From positions 3,437,275 through 3,501,274 of the forward strand of contig NC_052409.1 of NCBI RefSeq assembly GCF_009389715.1: 64,000 nucleotides of DNA. The letters are read 5' to 3'. Positions 1 to 14,400 of the stretch are shown piece after piece. The stretch comes from Phoenix dactylifera. Taxonomy: Eukaryota > Streptophyta > Magnoliopsida > Arecales > Arecaceae. Numbering within the stretch: position 1 is the stretch's first letter; each line of letters begins with the position of its first letter. The translations under genes were made by a program, and so were the position numbers. The notes under the pieces were generated by a model. It saw nothing but the letters and a program-made list of their open reading frames with translations, was not told where the DNA came from and did no database searches.

Positions 1-1142
1 GCATGAAAGATTGTGAACGCATCATCTATGTGTCCGCATTTAGCATACATGTCTATCAATGCTGTTCCAAGAATGGAGTTCAGTTCTAACTTGTTCCTTT
101 CTACATAACCATGAATCCATCGCCCTTGCTCCAATGCCCCCAGTTGAGCGCAGGCTGTCAAAACTGTGGCCAGCGTCGCTTGATTGGGTTTCACTCCTTC
201 GACGAGCATATCTTGGAAGAAAGATAGAGCATCCGCGAACCCATTACACCGAACACAGCCAGCAATCAATGCACTCCAAGAGACAACATTTCTGCAAGGC
301 ATTTCTTCAAACAAGCTTCTAGCATCATCACAATAGCCACATTTAGCATACATATCCACAAGTGCACTGCCTACATGCGCATCCCGCTTCGCCCTCCCAC
401 ACTCCACGTAGAAGCCATGGATGCATTTCCCAAGCCAAACATCCCCAACCATTGCAGCACCCTTAAGGACGCTCACAACAGTCACCTCATCAATCTCAAC
501 ACCGGCAGTCCTCATCTTAGCGAAAAGAGCGAGACCCTCCACTGCTCGATCATTATCCACGTACCCATGAACCATGGCTGTCCAAGAGATAAAATCTCTA
601 GTACGAATTCCATCAAACAGCTCACGAGCAGAGCCCAAGTCACCAGCTTTAGCATAAACGGCGACCAAAGAATTCTGTACAAAGGAGTTATTATCAAACC
701 CAAGCTTCGAAATTTGGGCATGGATTTGGTTTGGACTTCTGTTTTGAGATCTGGAGAGGGATTTGAGGACCAAAGGGTATGTGTGCTCGTTAGGAATAAC
801 TCCATCTCGAAGCATTTGGGAGTAAAGAGTGACGGCTTTATCATGGTGGGAGCGCAACGAGTACCCTCTTAGGATGGCATTATAAAGAGAGGCATGGGGT
901 CTGTAGGTTTGATGGAAGATGAGAGAGGCGTAGGAGATGTCAGCGGGCAGAGAGAGGGAGGCCAGATGGAGGATTTTGGCAGTGGGGAAGGCTTCTCCGG
1001 GGAGGCCAGAGGTGACGAGAAGGGAGTGGATTTGCTTGAGGTGGTCTATGGTTCGGCATCCTTTCAGCAAGGAGAGGAGGTGAGTTTGCAAGGGTGTGAT
1101 TTTAGCGGCTACTGCTGCAGGCATAGACTTCCTGCGGTACAT
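1..1142 (-). CDS. PLS-class pentatricopeptide repeat protein, 5' part (runs off left edge)
   Basis: Reading the minus strand from the ATG at 1142 (or the in-frame ATG at 1124, MPAAV) gives one open frame of about 380 codons with no stop down to base 1, so the C-terminus lies outside the window. The N-terminus has the usual plant PPR opening (KQIHSLLVTSG). It is followed by alternating P, L and S repeats with landmarks such as ISWTAMVHGY, GSALVDMYAKCG, NVVSWSALIAG, PNQATLATVLTACAQLGALE and GTALIDMYAKCG. PLS-class PPR proteins bind organellar RNA base by base and usually act in C-to-U editing, but the E/DYW tail that would show this is not present here. From memory it most resembles Arabidopsis At1g50270. 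There are no introns in the visible part. The VPS41 stop codon is about 610 bp upstream on the same strand. Confidence 0.88.
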   Translation of the reverse strand, partial: MYRRKSMPAAVAAKITPLQTHLLSLLKGCRTIDHLKQIHSLLVTSGLPGEAFPTAKILHLASLSLPADISYASLIFHQTYRPHASLYNAILRGYSLRSHHDKAVTLYSQMLRDGVIPNEHTYPLVLKSLSRSQNRSPNQIHAQISKLGFDNNSFVQNSLVAVYAKAGDLGSARELFDGIRTRDFISWTAMVHGYVDNDRAVEGLALFAKMRTAGVEIDEVTVVSVLKGAAMVGDVWLGKCIHGFYVECGRAKRDAHVGSALVDMYAKCGYCDDARSLFEEMPCRNVVSWSALIAGCVRCNGFADALSFFQDMLVEGVKPNQATLATVLTACAQLGALEQGRWIHGYVERNKLELNSILGTALIDMYAKCGHIDDAFTIFH

Positions 1143-1750
1143 GTACAAATTATTTGTGGTAGGTGATGTTTCTCATAGAAGAAAGATCAACATATAGAGA
1201 AGCCAAATTCGGACAAAGAGACGCTAGGATGTCTCCAGTGTTGCAATTTAGTGATGCAAGCATGCTTCAAGCCTGAGAGATGCCTGGTGAAGGATACAGA
1301 TCAAACTCGGACAAGAGTTCAGGTCAGGGGAAGTTGAATGATTTTCTTTTTATTTTCCTTTTGTTTTTTTTTTCTTTTTCGAAACAGGATAGAAGGAAAG
1401 CTAGCTGAAATAGGATGAGAACAGGAAGTTCGGAGGCAGGTTATTGATGCCTACTTTCAAAGACTTCACCAGTTACTCTTGTTAGCACCCTGAAATGTAT
1501 GAATAATGAAGAGCTTTCATGACCAACTTGAAGGGGCCAAAGCAACTGCATATACCCAAAAGTTGCGACCAATGATTCAACACATTAACTACTGACAGGC
1601 CTTTTTATAAGGAACAATTGGAACAATCACAATTGGCAAAACTAATGCATTGAGAAATTTTTATATATTAATATTGATATACAAGATGCCAAATGGGCGC
1701 AAAAAAAAAAAAATCTCACTGAAAAACACATCCACATCACAGTCAAATGT
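1143..1750. other. Intergenic: PPR promoter side and VPS41 3' UTR side
   Basis: About 600 bp separate the start of the minus-strand PPR gene from the VPS41 stop codon. The part next to 1751 should hold the VPS41 3' UTR, and the part next to 1142 the PPR promoter. There are T-rich tracts near 1340-1380 and an A-run near 1700. I see no further gene. Confidence 0.5.
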
Positions 1751-2432
1751 TTACCCACCAGCAGTAGTGCATAAAACGCAACGCATTCGGGATCCACCAT
1801 CATCATCATTATTAGATACATTGCCCACAGAATCTGAGCCATCCTGGAGACAGGGGACATGATATGCATGGCAACAAAAGAACACGACGACATTGACATT
1901 TTGTATGGACAAAGGATCAAAGCACAAGCAACACCTCCCATTGCCCCTTGTTATGGATTGAATTACCACCATTCTTGCATTTGCTACTCTCTCAATTGTT
2001 GGAGCAGAAGCCTCATTTTCCCTCTTCCCACGTGTTTCTTCTTCCATACTGCCCAAGTAGATGGCCCGTCGAGCCTCTTTGTAATACTTGATCAAAAGGT
2101 TGACACAGTCAGCCTGTAGAAATTTCTTAGATAATCAGAGACATGAGAAAGTGAAAGAGAGAAGAACATGTTCAAGCCGAGCAAGAAAACAGAAAATAAA
2201 GTTGACCTTGAGGATATCGTTACATCCATGTCTAAGAGAGGTTTCTGTTCGATAATCAGTGATGATTTTGACAAGGCGATCTCTTAACCTGTAAGGATCC
2301 AGTAGAACGAAAATTATGCCTTTTTGAAAGGAAAGCTAACAAAAAATATGAGGTACTAAAAAAAACTTTCAAACAGGTAGATCCATTGTTCATCCGGGTG
2401 GTATGGGAGCAGCATAGAGAGAGAGAGAGAGA

Positions 2433-2487
<55 letters not shown>

Positions 2488-5400
2488 CTTAACCTCCCAC
2501 GCAGGCAACACTTAGCAAAAATGGACAAGGAAATTTTAGAAGGGCATCAAATTCATCACACACAAGTTCAGAAGGAAAATATCAAGAAAAAAGATATCAT
2601 GACAAGTTAAAACAGTTGAATATAATACACAATAATATAATTTGATGCTCACCGCGGTATCTTTAATCCATTGGGCACCATACTGACAATATACAGAGGA
2701 TCAAGATTACCAACAGTGTGCTCCAACAACATCCCGACCTGAGAGTTATTGAAAACAGATTATCCACATGCACCATGCAGGTTGAGACCAGACGATAATG
2801 TAACTCTAGTGTTTAAATTAGTTTTGTTCTTTCGGTGTACCATTTCAGGCTTATGGAGACATTGCTTGATTAGCTCCTCCCATAGATCATCATCACGCTG
2901 CGTACTTATGAAATCCACAGCCTGCAAGAGTAACAATGCTTGTCATTTATCTTCAGCTAATTCGGTATTGGGAGATGCTGTTGTGAAAGAAAAGGGCTCT
3001 GCCAGAAGGGAAAATGTCTTTGGAAAATGGCTGGATGTGCATACCTCCTCTATATCTTCCAACTTATTTATGTAAACTGCAAGCGCTTGTCTGGCATTTC
3101 CCATCCTTGCAAGGATAAATGCCTGCTCTCTTACAAGATCTTTTCTAACACAAATTTCATAAGCCTGACAAGTAGCAATAAGTCATTTTATGGTTTTCCT
3201 AAAACAAATAAATTACAATTGTGCAAAGAACTAGTTGATTCTGAACCTTCTCAAGCTTATAATGATGACTGCTATGAAGAAATGGGAGTAGCATTCGTGG
3301 CTCGTATTCAGTGTAAAGCTCTACCTACAGACAAGGGAGTGAAATAATATCCGCACATTGTATCAAAAGAAAAGAACAAGATGAACACATCAAGATTTAC
3401 TACATAAAAACAAATGGGTGCATAAATCGCTAGTGAATGTGATTCTACATCAGAACAATTTTTCTCATTCTACAGCATGAAGAACCAATTTATTAGGAGA
3501 CACAGAATCAAGAACTGTAAGGTCGAACTCAAACGAAGAGAACCCTGACTTGGAAACTATTCTCTGGACTTTGATTAATTATCCATTAAACCATTACCAC
3601 CTCAGCAAAATTAGTGGAAGCAAAAGGAGTCTATAAAGTATTCAAAAGGGAATTGCTCAAGTCAAAGATAGAAAGCCCAGACTCTTCATACATAACAAAA
3701 ATCATGAAATTTTGGTTGCATCTGCCATCCTTGCATATTTTACAACAAGAGACAAGCTGGTTGTTTTCATTTTGTTTCCAGTTTTCCATTTACAGGATAC
3801 ATGTTTAGTAGTTGAACCGTTTTCAGTTTCTGAAGCAAATAGTAGAGTACCGTTGATGCTGGTAGAAATGGTGGCATTGGCAGCATTATGGTGACAATGG
3901 TGGTAGCAGTAACTGCAGGGTGGTTGGTGATGGTAGATCATGGGTCTAGAGGTAGTGGTCAGTAGCAATGGTGGTATTGGCACTGGCAGGTTGTTGGTGG
4001 TTTCCAGCAATGACAAATGGCTGGTAGCAATGAACAGGGTGGTGGTGATCATCGTTGCCGTAGCAGTGGTGGTAGTGGTGAAGTTGTGGCAGCAGTTTTA
4101 ATTTTGCAAACAAAAAAAAATGAAAGAAAACATTTTCTGGAATATCTCGAAAATTCCAAAAATGTCCTTTAGAATAGGAAATAAAAACTGATATATCAAA
4201 CATGCTTGAGCCTAGAGTTACTCGTTTCCTCTTACTGAAAAAGCAAAGAGCAATTGCATTTCCAAGCGCACTCTTAGTTTTTCTGATTCCCTGTAAAATA
4301 ATATTATAAGTGACTTCTGGAAAACTTAATCGACACAGTTCATGTGGGAAACAAATACATATTTACATTAATTGTTCCATAAATCACCAAATCTTACACT
4401 CACTTGCCAACTTCTCTCATGGTTTATGCACCTAAAAGATGGATCAAAGAGAAATAATTTACTTGGCAGGTAACAAATGCTGCATTCAAAATTTTGGCCA
4501 GAAAAAAATGTATTCATGTTGCTCTAAAATAAACAATCATATAACTTTCCATATCTTCTTTCAAGAAACAATCATCAAAAAATTTTCCACCATGTCAAGC
4601 CTCAATAAGTTGTAGATATCCTAACAAGCACTTCTCCTTGACCAAAAAATCCCTCAACCATGGCCCTTTTGAGGGCAGTTGCTTAACAAGAAAAACTCGA
4701 GTCATAACAAATTCTATCACTAATATCACTCAAAACCTAGGAGTGGTAATTTGCTAGACTTTACAGCATCCCCTTGTCTGCTTTTATTGAAACCAAAACA
4801 GAAGAATCCCATATTTATTGAGCATTATAAGTTGTGGATATTAATAACAAAGGGTTATTTACCAAATAAATTCTCCCAGAAATATAACCTTGACACTTTA
4901 GTGGCCTTGTCAAACAAGCCATTTAGAATTTGGATGTTTCTCTAAAAACTATCAGACCCCCTATAATACCCAAAACAAGTTAGCAGCCAATTTTCAGGTT
5001 GGCCAGCTACCTGCTTCAGTTATAGAAAATATATTCTCAAATGCCACATAGACCCCTGATCATTTAGAATATCAAGATTGACCTCGAATTTAGCACAGGA
5101 CTAAAGAACAATGAAACATGCTTTGAAGGAAGCATGTAGTATGACACATAATAGTATGTGACTAATTAGTAGAATTTTCATTCTAGCAGAAGTTGAGAGA
5201 TGAACTCTTTTTGAAACTGACTTATTTGAACCTTTCTGCCTCATATTATAAATATATGACTATGCATTTTTCTATAAAGAAAATAAATGAGAAAACAGCA
5301 CTAGACTTACGTGCTTCTCCAATGTAAGCAATAGTAGTTTTTGTTGATCTTAGAGATCATCAAGCATGTTCTCCCTCTATTACCAAAATACAGGTAGACG

Positions 5401-8400
5401 AAGGACACCTTTAAAAAGGCCATTAGTTATCAAAAATGAGCATAAGCCACATCTTAACTCATATATTTGGAAATCAGCTTAGACATTTAATTGTAAACTA
5501 CAAAGGACTCCAATAAAATCAATTACACTCCTTTCCATATTTGACTTTGCAACTTTCACTGAGCATACAGTGCTTCATCCAGTGATCCAGACACTTATTT
5601 GCCATCAAATTGCCATCTTGTATTTTCTTGAACACCAGAGTAACCGTTGCACTAACGAAACAATTTTTAAATACACTAAAGACATGTTAAAAATCTCATT
5701 GACCTGTCGAGACCAATGTTCCTCATAATTCTTTAAATACACTCAGTACCTCGCTCTCTCATAGTTCTTTAAATACACACTGTACGTCACTCTTCACTAG
5801 ATCACAATATACCTGAAAATTCCTTTTATGAAGTTTAAACTATAAAGGATGTCCTAAATTTCTTTTTTATTTCCCAACTCAGATAGAAAAAGATTGGATG
5901 TGCAAGATAATTATACCAGAAGGAAATTGGCGGACTGTTTTCCTTTTGAATTTTTACGAATCAGTAAAAAAGATAAAATGTGCAGAGTGGTCGCTGCTAG
6001 TTATGCAACAAAAATAATTAAGAAAAAGAAGAAATACCTGCAAATCATGGAATTCCTTCCCTCCTTCTGAGTCGATGTCAAACAGTGAATGCAGGTATAA
6101 ATGCAGGAAAAATCTATTATCACACTTTTTACTGGCATGCAGCAGTTGTCCAACAACTTCAGAAGGGGTTATTATATCACGATGTTGAATCAATAGAGAC
6201 ACAGCTCTTTTACTGTCCAGCATCATCAGCTGGACAACCTGTAGAATGGACAAGAACAGTTAATAACTAGCAAGCATACAAGTACCAAACAAAGAACAAG
6301 AACTTTCAAGGAACAAATATCGAGCAGAACAATTTTAATTATCACACAAATGGCTATGTCATAAGGTGAATTTCCATTTTATTTCACCAATCAGTAAAAA
6401 TGCCAACAACCTAAGGGTTTAACAACATCCACTATCCCTGCATGATAATGTAACAACTGAAAGGATATTGAAACTTGGAAAAAGAGTATTATAAGGATTC
6501 ATGTCTCCCAAATACCTGGATTCTGCTTAAGCTTTTTTTATTAGAAAAAGTAGTACATTAACTTGACCACCCAAAATGAACAAAGCCCTAAAATTTATCA
6601 TGTTATCTTGTTTTGACAGTGTCTGCAAGTCGTAATCTAACAAAAGTCCAGAATTTCTCATAGATATTTTACATAAAAATGATTATCTACAGCGGATGGC
6701 ATGACATGATACCGGTGTTAGAGCTAGAACTCAAAAAACTTTTTGACGTCTTTCCTTCAGTAAACAACCATCTCAAGTATTCAGAAAATGATGAGCTCAA
6801 AACAACTGAAAACATAACAACCAAGGAATATTCCAACTATTTGAGGTTAGCCTTATGAATCCTTTTCTGCCAACTATTACAATTATTGCTCACTTCTGGT
6901 GTCACAGCAAGCTTTTCCAGTTTTTTATCACTGCGTTACCTTAGGCCTTGGCCATCTAGCCCTTCATACAAATCTAATAACTTAGTTATAATGGGGACTG
7001 GTCCCACGGTCATACCATTTTAGCACTTTTAATCAATTTGTCCTTAATTGGTGAAGCTCCAACACCAATTCCAACGCAGCCATTTCCCACCATATACTTC
7101 AAAATTTACAGCATATCCATCTAAACAATATAATGTTCATCCCTCAATCTTTCCTTACATGGAACCCTCCTATTACTCCACATTCTTAAATGTGTAGCAT
7201 TGTGGACATTAATGTGATTGTATAAATTCCCTTAAGTTACTATTTGCCCTTTCTGTCCCATCTGGTGTGCCAAGAAACTCGTTGGCTGACAAAAAGGGTA
7301 ACAAATCCAATGACACTAGGTAGATAGGTGCATGGGCGTGCCATCAACGTTAGAAAAGCTAGAAAGAGGATAATCGAAGAGAGGATACAAGAGCAGCATG
7401 GGTCCAGGTGCCTTGACATAGACTTTCACCACCATGACACCATTGTTTGAGGAAGACGGATTGGGATACGTTGTAGCCCTGGGCTACAGTAGGAGAAATC
7501 AAAATTAACACTACTCCTAAGATAGAATCCTGTTAGAAAGTAAAGTGCATGATAAAGAAAAGCTAAGATAATATAGAATTCATTGATATGTTGGATGTCA
7601 AAAGATCTTTTACAAAGTACAATTCCACTTATTTATACTAAGAGATAGTAAGCGCTTACTCTGATGGTTGCTACCCATGTCTGGCCTCCATGCTTGGTAG
7701 TTCTGATAATTGACGCTAGCTGTCCTCTCACTATTCCATGTCCATCGGAACATCCTAATCTCGTGCCTTCTGTCAGACCAATCAACATACTTTATCGACC
7801 CTGACTTGTTGTTAACATCTACACAACATATCTTGTCATGGCTTGTGTTAGCCATCTCTTTTTAGTCGGCATATAGCACGGTCTTTTATACTTGAAGGTA
7901 TCTTTAAAACCGATTCGATCAACTCTCCTTATGCAATACTCACTCACCTTGGTCTATTCCTTTTATCGGCCATCTAGGTGACACTTTAAGCCTTAGCTCA
8001 AAATCTAAGAGCCCCATCAGGTTCCACTTTAGAGCTGCCACATGTACTGTGATCCTCGAGAGTTAGGATGTGATGCAAACAATTACCACCTCATTCATCA
8101 ATCATATAAAATCTAAGAGCACTTCTGTACATTTGAACAAATCTCCTCCTATATAAGATGTCATAATCTATCTCTCTTCTTTTGTGACATAATCCAAGAT
8201 ATAAATCCAATCACACTATGCCTCTTGGTCATCAAATTTGACTAGAGCCTTAACTCCATTTCCATTTTCAATTTTGACTTTAGTGATTTTGGGAACTTAC
8301 CCTCCAAGATTCCAAGTACATCTTCTTCCTGAAGGGCCAAACTCCTCTCGCCCTCCCCCCCAAATAACATAATTCAACCAGTTTAAACATTGAAGAAAAA

Positions 8401-11400
8401 ATAATTTTACTTCATCTTAAAATCTAACATGACTTGTATATACAATTCTTCAAACCTAGACAGAAAAGCAAAGGCCAATTTTTCATTAGCAAGCAGTAAG
8501 GTTTGGAGTAATTAATGTTCCCCATTGTAACACTAGATCTATTTCCTTTTACAAAGTATTTCAGACAAACCAATCATTATGCTCCACTACACTTACCAAT
8601 TAATACTATCTGACCTTCTAAGCTCTCTTCTCACTATAGAAAGCCTACTTTGTGAACCCATTAGTTCAACTCCTAAGGCCTAAATTTGATTATTACCTTA
8701 CTCTAGTTGACACTAGAAATATTTGAAAACTATGTCCTAGTAAATGCATGCACAAAATGCATATCTTACTGATGCACTGTAGAAAATGCATATGGGTAAT
8801 GTTTCAGCCCCATGCAAGAAGAAATAGAATAAAAGGGCTAGTTTTGAGACCAGAGCAGAAAGAACAAAACTAAGTCCCAACCATTTGATACCAAATGCAA
8901 CATTTTGAGAGCTTTTTCGTTCCTTTAATGATTACAAAGTATCAACTCTGATTAAAACTATGTATTTGCATAAGCAAACTTGGCCTCAGAGCATAGGCTA
9001 TAACACAAAAGAACATATAAATGAAATGTTACTCCAAGATATCCAGTACGGAACTGATTTCATTATGGAATCTTTCATTGGATCTAGCAGGACAAAAGGC
9101 ATACCTTATCATGAATGGCATCGTGCAAGCTATGTTTCTCAACAAAGTCAAATATCTCAGGCTTCATCAGCTGGAAAAAATTGGAAAGCTATAAACAGTT
9201 ATGTCAAGCTAGATAACACATGATCATGAAAGAACGCAGCATGAACTTTCAGATTCTTCCTCTATTGCACACCCTTAAAAGTGCAATTATCATATCCATG
9301 GACTGAATTACCATACTGTACAGGTAAGGTACCAGTACCAGCATGCTCTCAGCAGCCTACCATGCCGATACATGGTACCATATCTCATATTTGTTGTACC
9401 ACCATACAATACTGGTAACGTACTGGTATAGAGACTTTATATATTGGTTATATCAATTTCAATACACAAAAGTATAGAATGAAACACTTACATCAGCATA
9501 TAATGAAAAAGCCTTCTCATACTGAGTATCAATTATGTATAGTTCACCTAATGCCTGTTGCAAGAATAAAGGCAGAGTCACTTAGAAGTAGCCAATATAA
9601 GAACGAGATATCTACTTTAATTTAAAAATAATAAAGAAAATAACCTCTTTTAGTGAATCAGTCATGGAGGAGGTATTAAGCTGAGGTTCAATAGCTGAGA
9701 TAACAGTTGATGCTGAATATAATGTAGTTGACCATGATTTAACAGTTGACAAGAGAAGCCGGTGAAACGATGGACTAGTAGCCAAAGCAACAAGGGCAAC
9801 CTGCATGACACATGTAATGTAATTAAGATCAGATTTACCTAAATTGATAGTGCATAGCAATTATGGAATCATGAAATTAAGTCCCATATCCATGCGACCT
9901 GATCTACAGACCTCATAAAGTGTATCACGCAGCCGTGGATTTTCTGTAGGCATGTAAGGAACCAAAACAGGCAGCTGGCGGAGATGAGCAAAGTGGAAAA
10001 CCCATCTATCAAAAAAAAAGATCTGATTACGATACAGAATTTTAAATGTATAGCATTCAAATGTAGGACTTTTTCAAACCTCTCCCAGGCTGAAGCAGAT
10101 CCACGTAGTAACTTAGGACACAATGAAGCAGCTTCTGCATATTTTCTTTCAACAATTAAATGATCAAGGTATCTAGATCCCACCTGACATGTAAAGCATT
10201 ATCAATAAACCTGTCACTAAATGGAGAGTGCACATGGGGTCTAATATATGAACAATGGAACTATGTTACATAAGACGGCAAGAAAGTATAAAACTTTACA
10301 CTTGAACATTTGAAAGATGCCTCGAGGTGATAAAAGAGGGGGAACTACTAAATAAAGAGGGACTTGAATGAAAATTGGATGTGAAAAAATCAAGTATACA
10401 CATAGCTTCTCAAAGGAGGCATTCAAAGTCGAAGGAAAAGGCTTCATAAAAAAGGATGACTGCCACAGAAAAATATCATGTTACTACAACTTGCAAGAGA
10501 ACAATTTAGTTTTAGCACTTTCTTCTGAAGAACAAGTATTATGAGATGTTTACATTTTGCAATGTGATACATAGTGATTTATAGTTGAAGGTAAATATGT
10601 GCATGACATGTATGCCAACCATTGACATATACATTGATTAAAAAGGTTCTTTCAAAAATCTAGCTATTGAGTCATATCCATTGCATTAGTCTAGTTGTAG
10701 GTTTAGGCATTAAAAGGAATGATAATTCACAGTCCTTTATTTATATACATGCTTGGCTACAATTTCCAAAGATATTGATGTCATATAACAACTAATTACT
10801 TCTCTTTCATCGCAGCAAAATAGATTTGAAAAGCTAAAATAATTCGTACAACGGAATAACATTAAGTGCCTACAATTCATGCTACAATCAAATTCAAAAC
10901 CGATTCACATAAAAGGTGATAAAATTTACCTAAACATAATGTGAATGCAGTTCCTTCAAATAGAAAGAAGGTATTTTCAAGCATTGGATAAATTCATTCC
11001 GGTCTTTTAGCATACGAATACATAGAAATGTCATATGATTTTGTTTGCATTTAGCTAGTCGCAACAGAATCAGAGGAAATATAAAATGATAACAAAATTG
11101 TTAATGGAGTGTACCTCATCAAGAAGCTCAGTCCGTCCTTGTCCTGCTTCAACTGCAGCTAATGCTTTTTCATGCCAACCATGTTGAAGAAGCCAAGATA
11201 TATGATCTTCAGCATCTCTAATAATAATTGCACAAAATCTTTATTAACACCAAGTTTGCAGCCATGGTATGCTGTACTGGTCGGTACCGGGCGTACCGTA
11301 CCAATATCGGTGGGTACCGATACCCGTATGCCAGTGTCGGTATGCCTGACATATCACATACCGTACCGTACGGACACTCGGTACGCCTATGCTAGTACGG

Positions 11401-14400
11401 CACCGGTACGGCGAATCTTGTTTGCAGCTTTATAAATTCATAAACAAAGCATGAACTTGTCATGATAGACAATAATTTTAAAGCAGGATAACCGGTAAAA
11501 ATTATGAACACCCTAAACTCGAACATTTTGAAGTTAAAAATATGTAGCTAGAAATAACAGGTTTCTCGGTTATAATAGATAAAAACTCTCAATTGGATGA
11601 CCCTGATACAATAGTTAAACTACATAACAGCTAGCAATTGAGTTTGCCATCCCTCTATTTTTCTTTTTACTTTCAGAAAATAATTCTAGATTGTGATGTA
11701 GTTTCAAGGTAAATTAAGATTTGCATGGTAACTAGATTTTTAACAATGAGGCTACTACAGAGAATCTGCGAAGAGTGATTATTGTCACTGCATTGTCAAG
11801 ACAACTACTCGTAGATGCCCTTATCACTAGATAAACAAGAAGATTCATATATATTAGGGCATAGGAGGTCAACATGCAAGCCCCTCATACACTTCTACAC
11901 CCTCTAGAAAATGTAAAATGCCCCTACCTAGCTGTCCATAAGCTCAAACATGTTGTCATAACCGGTTTTAGTATTTCTGTCACATCAACATGAGATTTAT
12001 GAAAAGAAATCTTGACTCCACTCTTTTTGCATGATACTCCTCCAACAGCAACACAATCCTACTAAATGGCGAAACATCACATCAAACAAGTCGTATGTTT
12101 CAGAAAGTAGTTTGGGAGGAGATCGTGTTTGATGATGGGCAAGTAGAGTCATGCATACATGAGATATGATGTGGGCTGGCTTCCTATATTTTCTTGAATA
12201 ACAGAAATTGTGTTCAATGAATCACGACTCTTCGTATGACCACAAGTGGCTGCAACTATATGAAGACACCTCATAATTTGTTTATCAAAAGAGTGGATCC
12301 ATGCCCCAACCAAGAATCCCATCCACAAGAAACTTCCCATGAATTTTTCCTGCTTCTCTTTGCTAGCAAAGTAACCTTTATGGGACAAGGATAATTGGAC
12401 TCTTGGCATATAAAGAAAACAAATTGAAAATATAATCAAGGACAGCAATCCTACCCGCTCCCCCACCTCCTCCTACACTTTTGCCGTTGTCTGACAACAA
12501 CATAACCTAATAAATGGTGCTTCCAACATGTTAGGTCGTAGGTTGTCTCATCTATTTGACCAGCTTCTGCATGTGATACACATAGTAAGAAAGACCTTTA
12601 GTGCTCCTTTCTCTATGTGATACATATTCCCCAAACAAATGGACCATAATTTTATCTTCTCTTCTGCCTCTTTGCTGGAGCTCTTTGAGTGATGTTAACA
12701 GAAATTGACAATTCCACCAAATGGTGTTCTGCTATTAGCTTCTTCATTTTCCCTCCCTTACCCTTCCTCCTATAAAATAGTAAAAAAATAAGATATTGAG
12801 AAGAATTTCATCTTCAATGTCAAGTATATTCTGATAACTCATACTACAACAAGCAGTCATCTTTATATTTTCTCTGACGTGGACTTCACCTTAACTCATT
12901 ATGATAAAATACTTCAACATCAATTGCTACATCAGCTGACACTTCATAATTCACTGAACTGCTTAAATGAATCCAATCTGCCAGAAACCTGCATTCCTTT
13001 TCACAAGATATTGATACAAACTGATAGGCCAACTTCCGTTTTAACAATCATAAGATCAAGGGAGTTTTGAAGTTTTTGATGTACATGTTATTTGCAATTT
13101 TTATTTACATGGGCTATATAGTCGAGTTTTATATATGTATGTCGCAATGGGATCTCAGCCTATTGGCCTGCTATTCCCCAACTGCTGAATCATTGCAGAA
13201 CTGCAAATGAAGCAACATTCTTCCAAAGTTTCACTTTTGAATTCCATTTTTAGTTACAATTTTCTCATTCTGTACTTCATGACAGCCTATCTCAACACCC
13301 ATTTCATCAAAAAAGTAAAATCATATTCGATGATAATATATTATCCATTATCATTTAGATGAAAGAGGTAGAAAATATTATTCAACAAAGCTAGTAATTT
13401 AATCTAATCATAGGTATGATATATGTAAGGACATGCATATATCATGTGTAGTGATACATTTTAGTGTCAAATCTGTTTTCCAACTATATAATCTAGTAAA
13501 GATTTGGATTTTTTCCCTAAAGAAAGAAACAAAGAGTTCAAGGCACTAAACTCTCAAATTCAGTAACATTTTATACAGCATAAAAGCCAAATGTCCCTGA
13601 AGTATAGGTAGTGTGTGTGTGTGTGTGTCTTACTAAATAATCACAAACCTAGGCTTTGCAACCACAACATCCTTGGGAGATACAATGTAATACAAAGGCT
13701 CATCGCCAGCAGCCCACTGGCCACCTGCATAGCTGCTTCCTACATTCAAATGCACAAGTAAATTTAAGTTAGTGCTGCTGGCAAGAACAATTAATTTTTG
13801 ATGATTGAAGGCCTCATCTGTACTGAGCAATATGAGATGTTGAAAACCTGTAAAAGGGGCATGTGCAAGGGCATAATCCTTCGCCTTGTAATGCTCATAG
13901 CCATGCACAGGTAGAGCATCTGTTGTAAGTTCATCATTTTTCCATGTGACAATATGTACTTCTGGTCTCTGTCCAGTTCCCTGCATTAAAATTTTGTGCA
14001 TGTTAAGGATGACAAATCTAATTGTTCTCTGCGTGAGTATTTTATAATGACTAAATACGTCTTCAATAGAAGCATAAAAAGTTAAATAAAATAAACCTTT
14101 TAGGAAGGGGTTCCTACCTCTCCAAATTCAATTTCTGAACAGTAGAGCAATAAGGAAATTTATAACTGATATGAATAAGATTTGCATGCATATATGGAAA
14201 AAGGTCTGAGGTAAGCAATGTATATATCTATGAAAGGATCTAGAGTCTATTGCTAGTGTATTTACTTGTTCTTAATTTTTATTGTGGCATCATCATAGAA
14301 ATGGTCATGGGAGGTCAGATTAATTTTTTTTCATAGTTCTCTTGTAAATAATGGCTAATATTTAATTTTTTTCCCTCAGTAATTGGTATCTTGACTAGAA

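Noticed and set aside
512..844. 110-aa minus-strand ORF and the plus-strand ORFs at 59-872
   Set aside because: Off-frame shadows of the PLS-type PPR gene, whose true frame is open to the window edge. I first suspected a frameshift near 770, but recounting the bases showed none.
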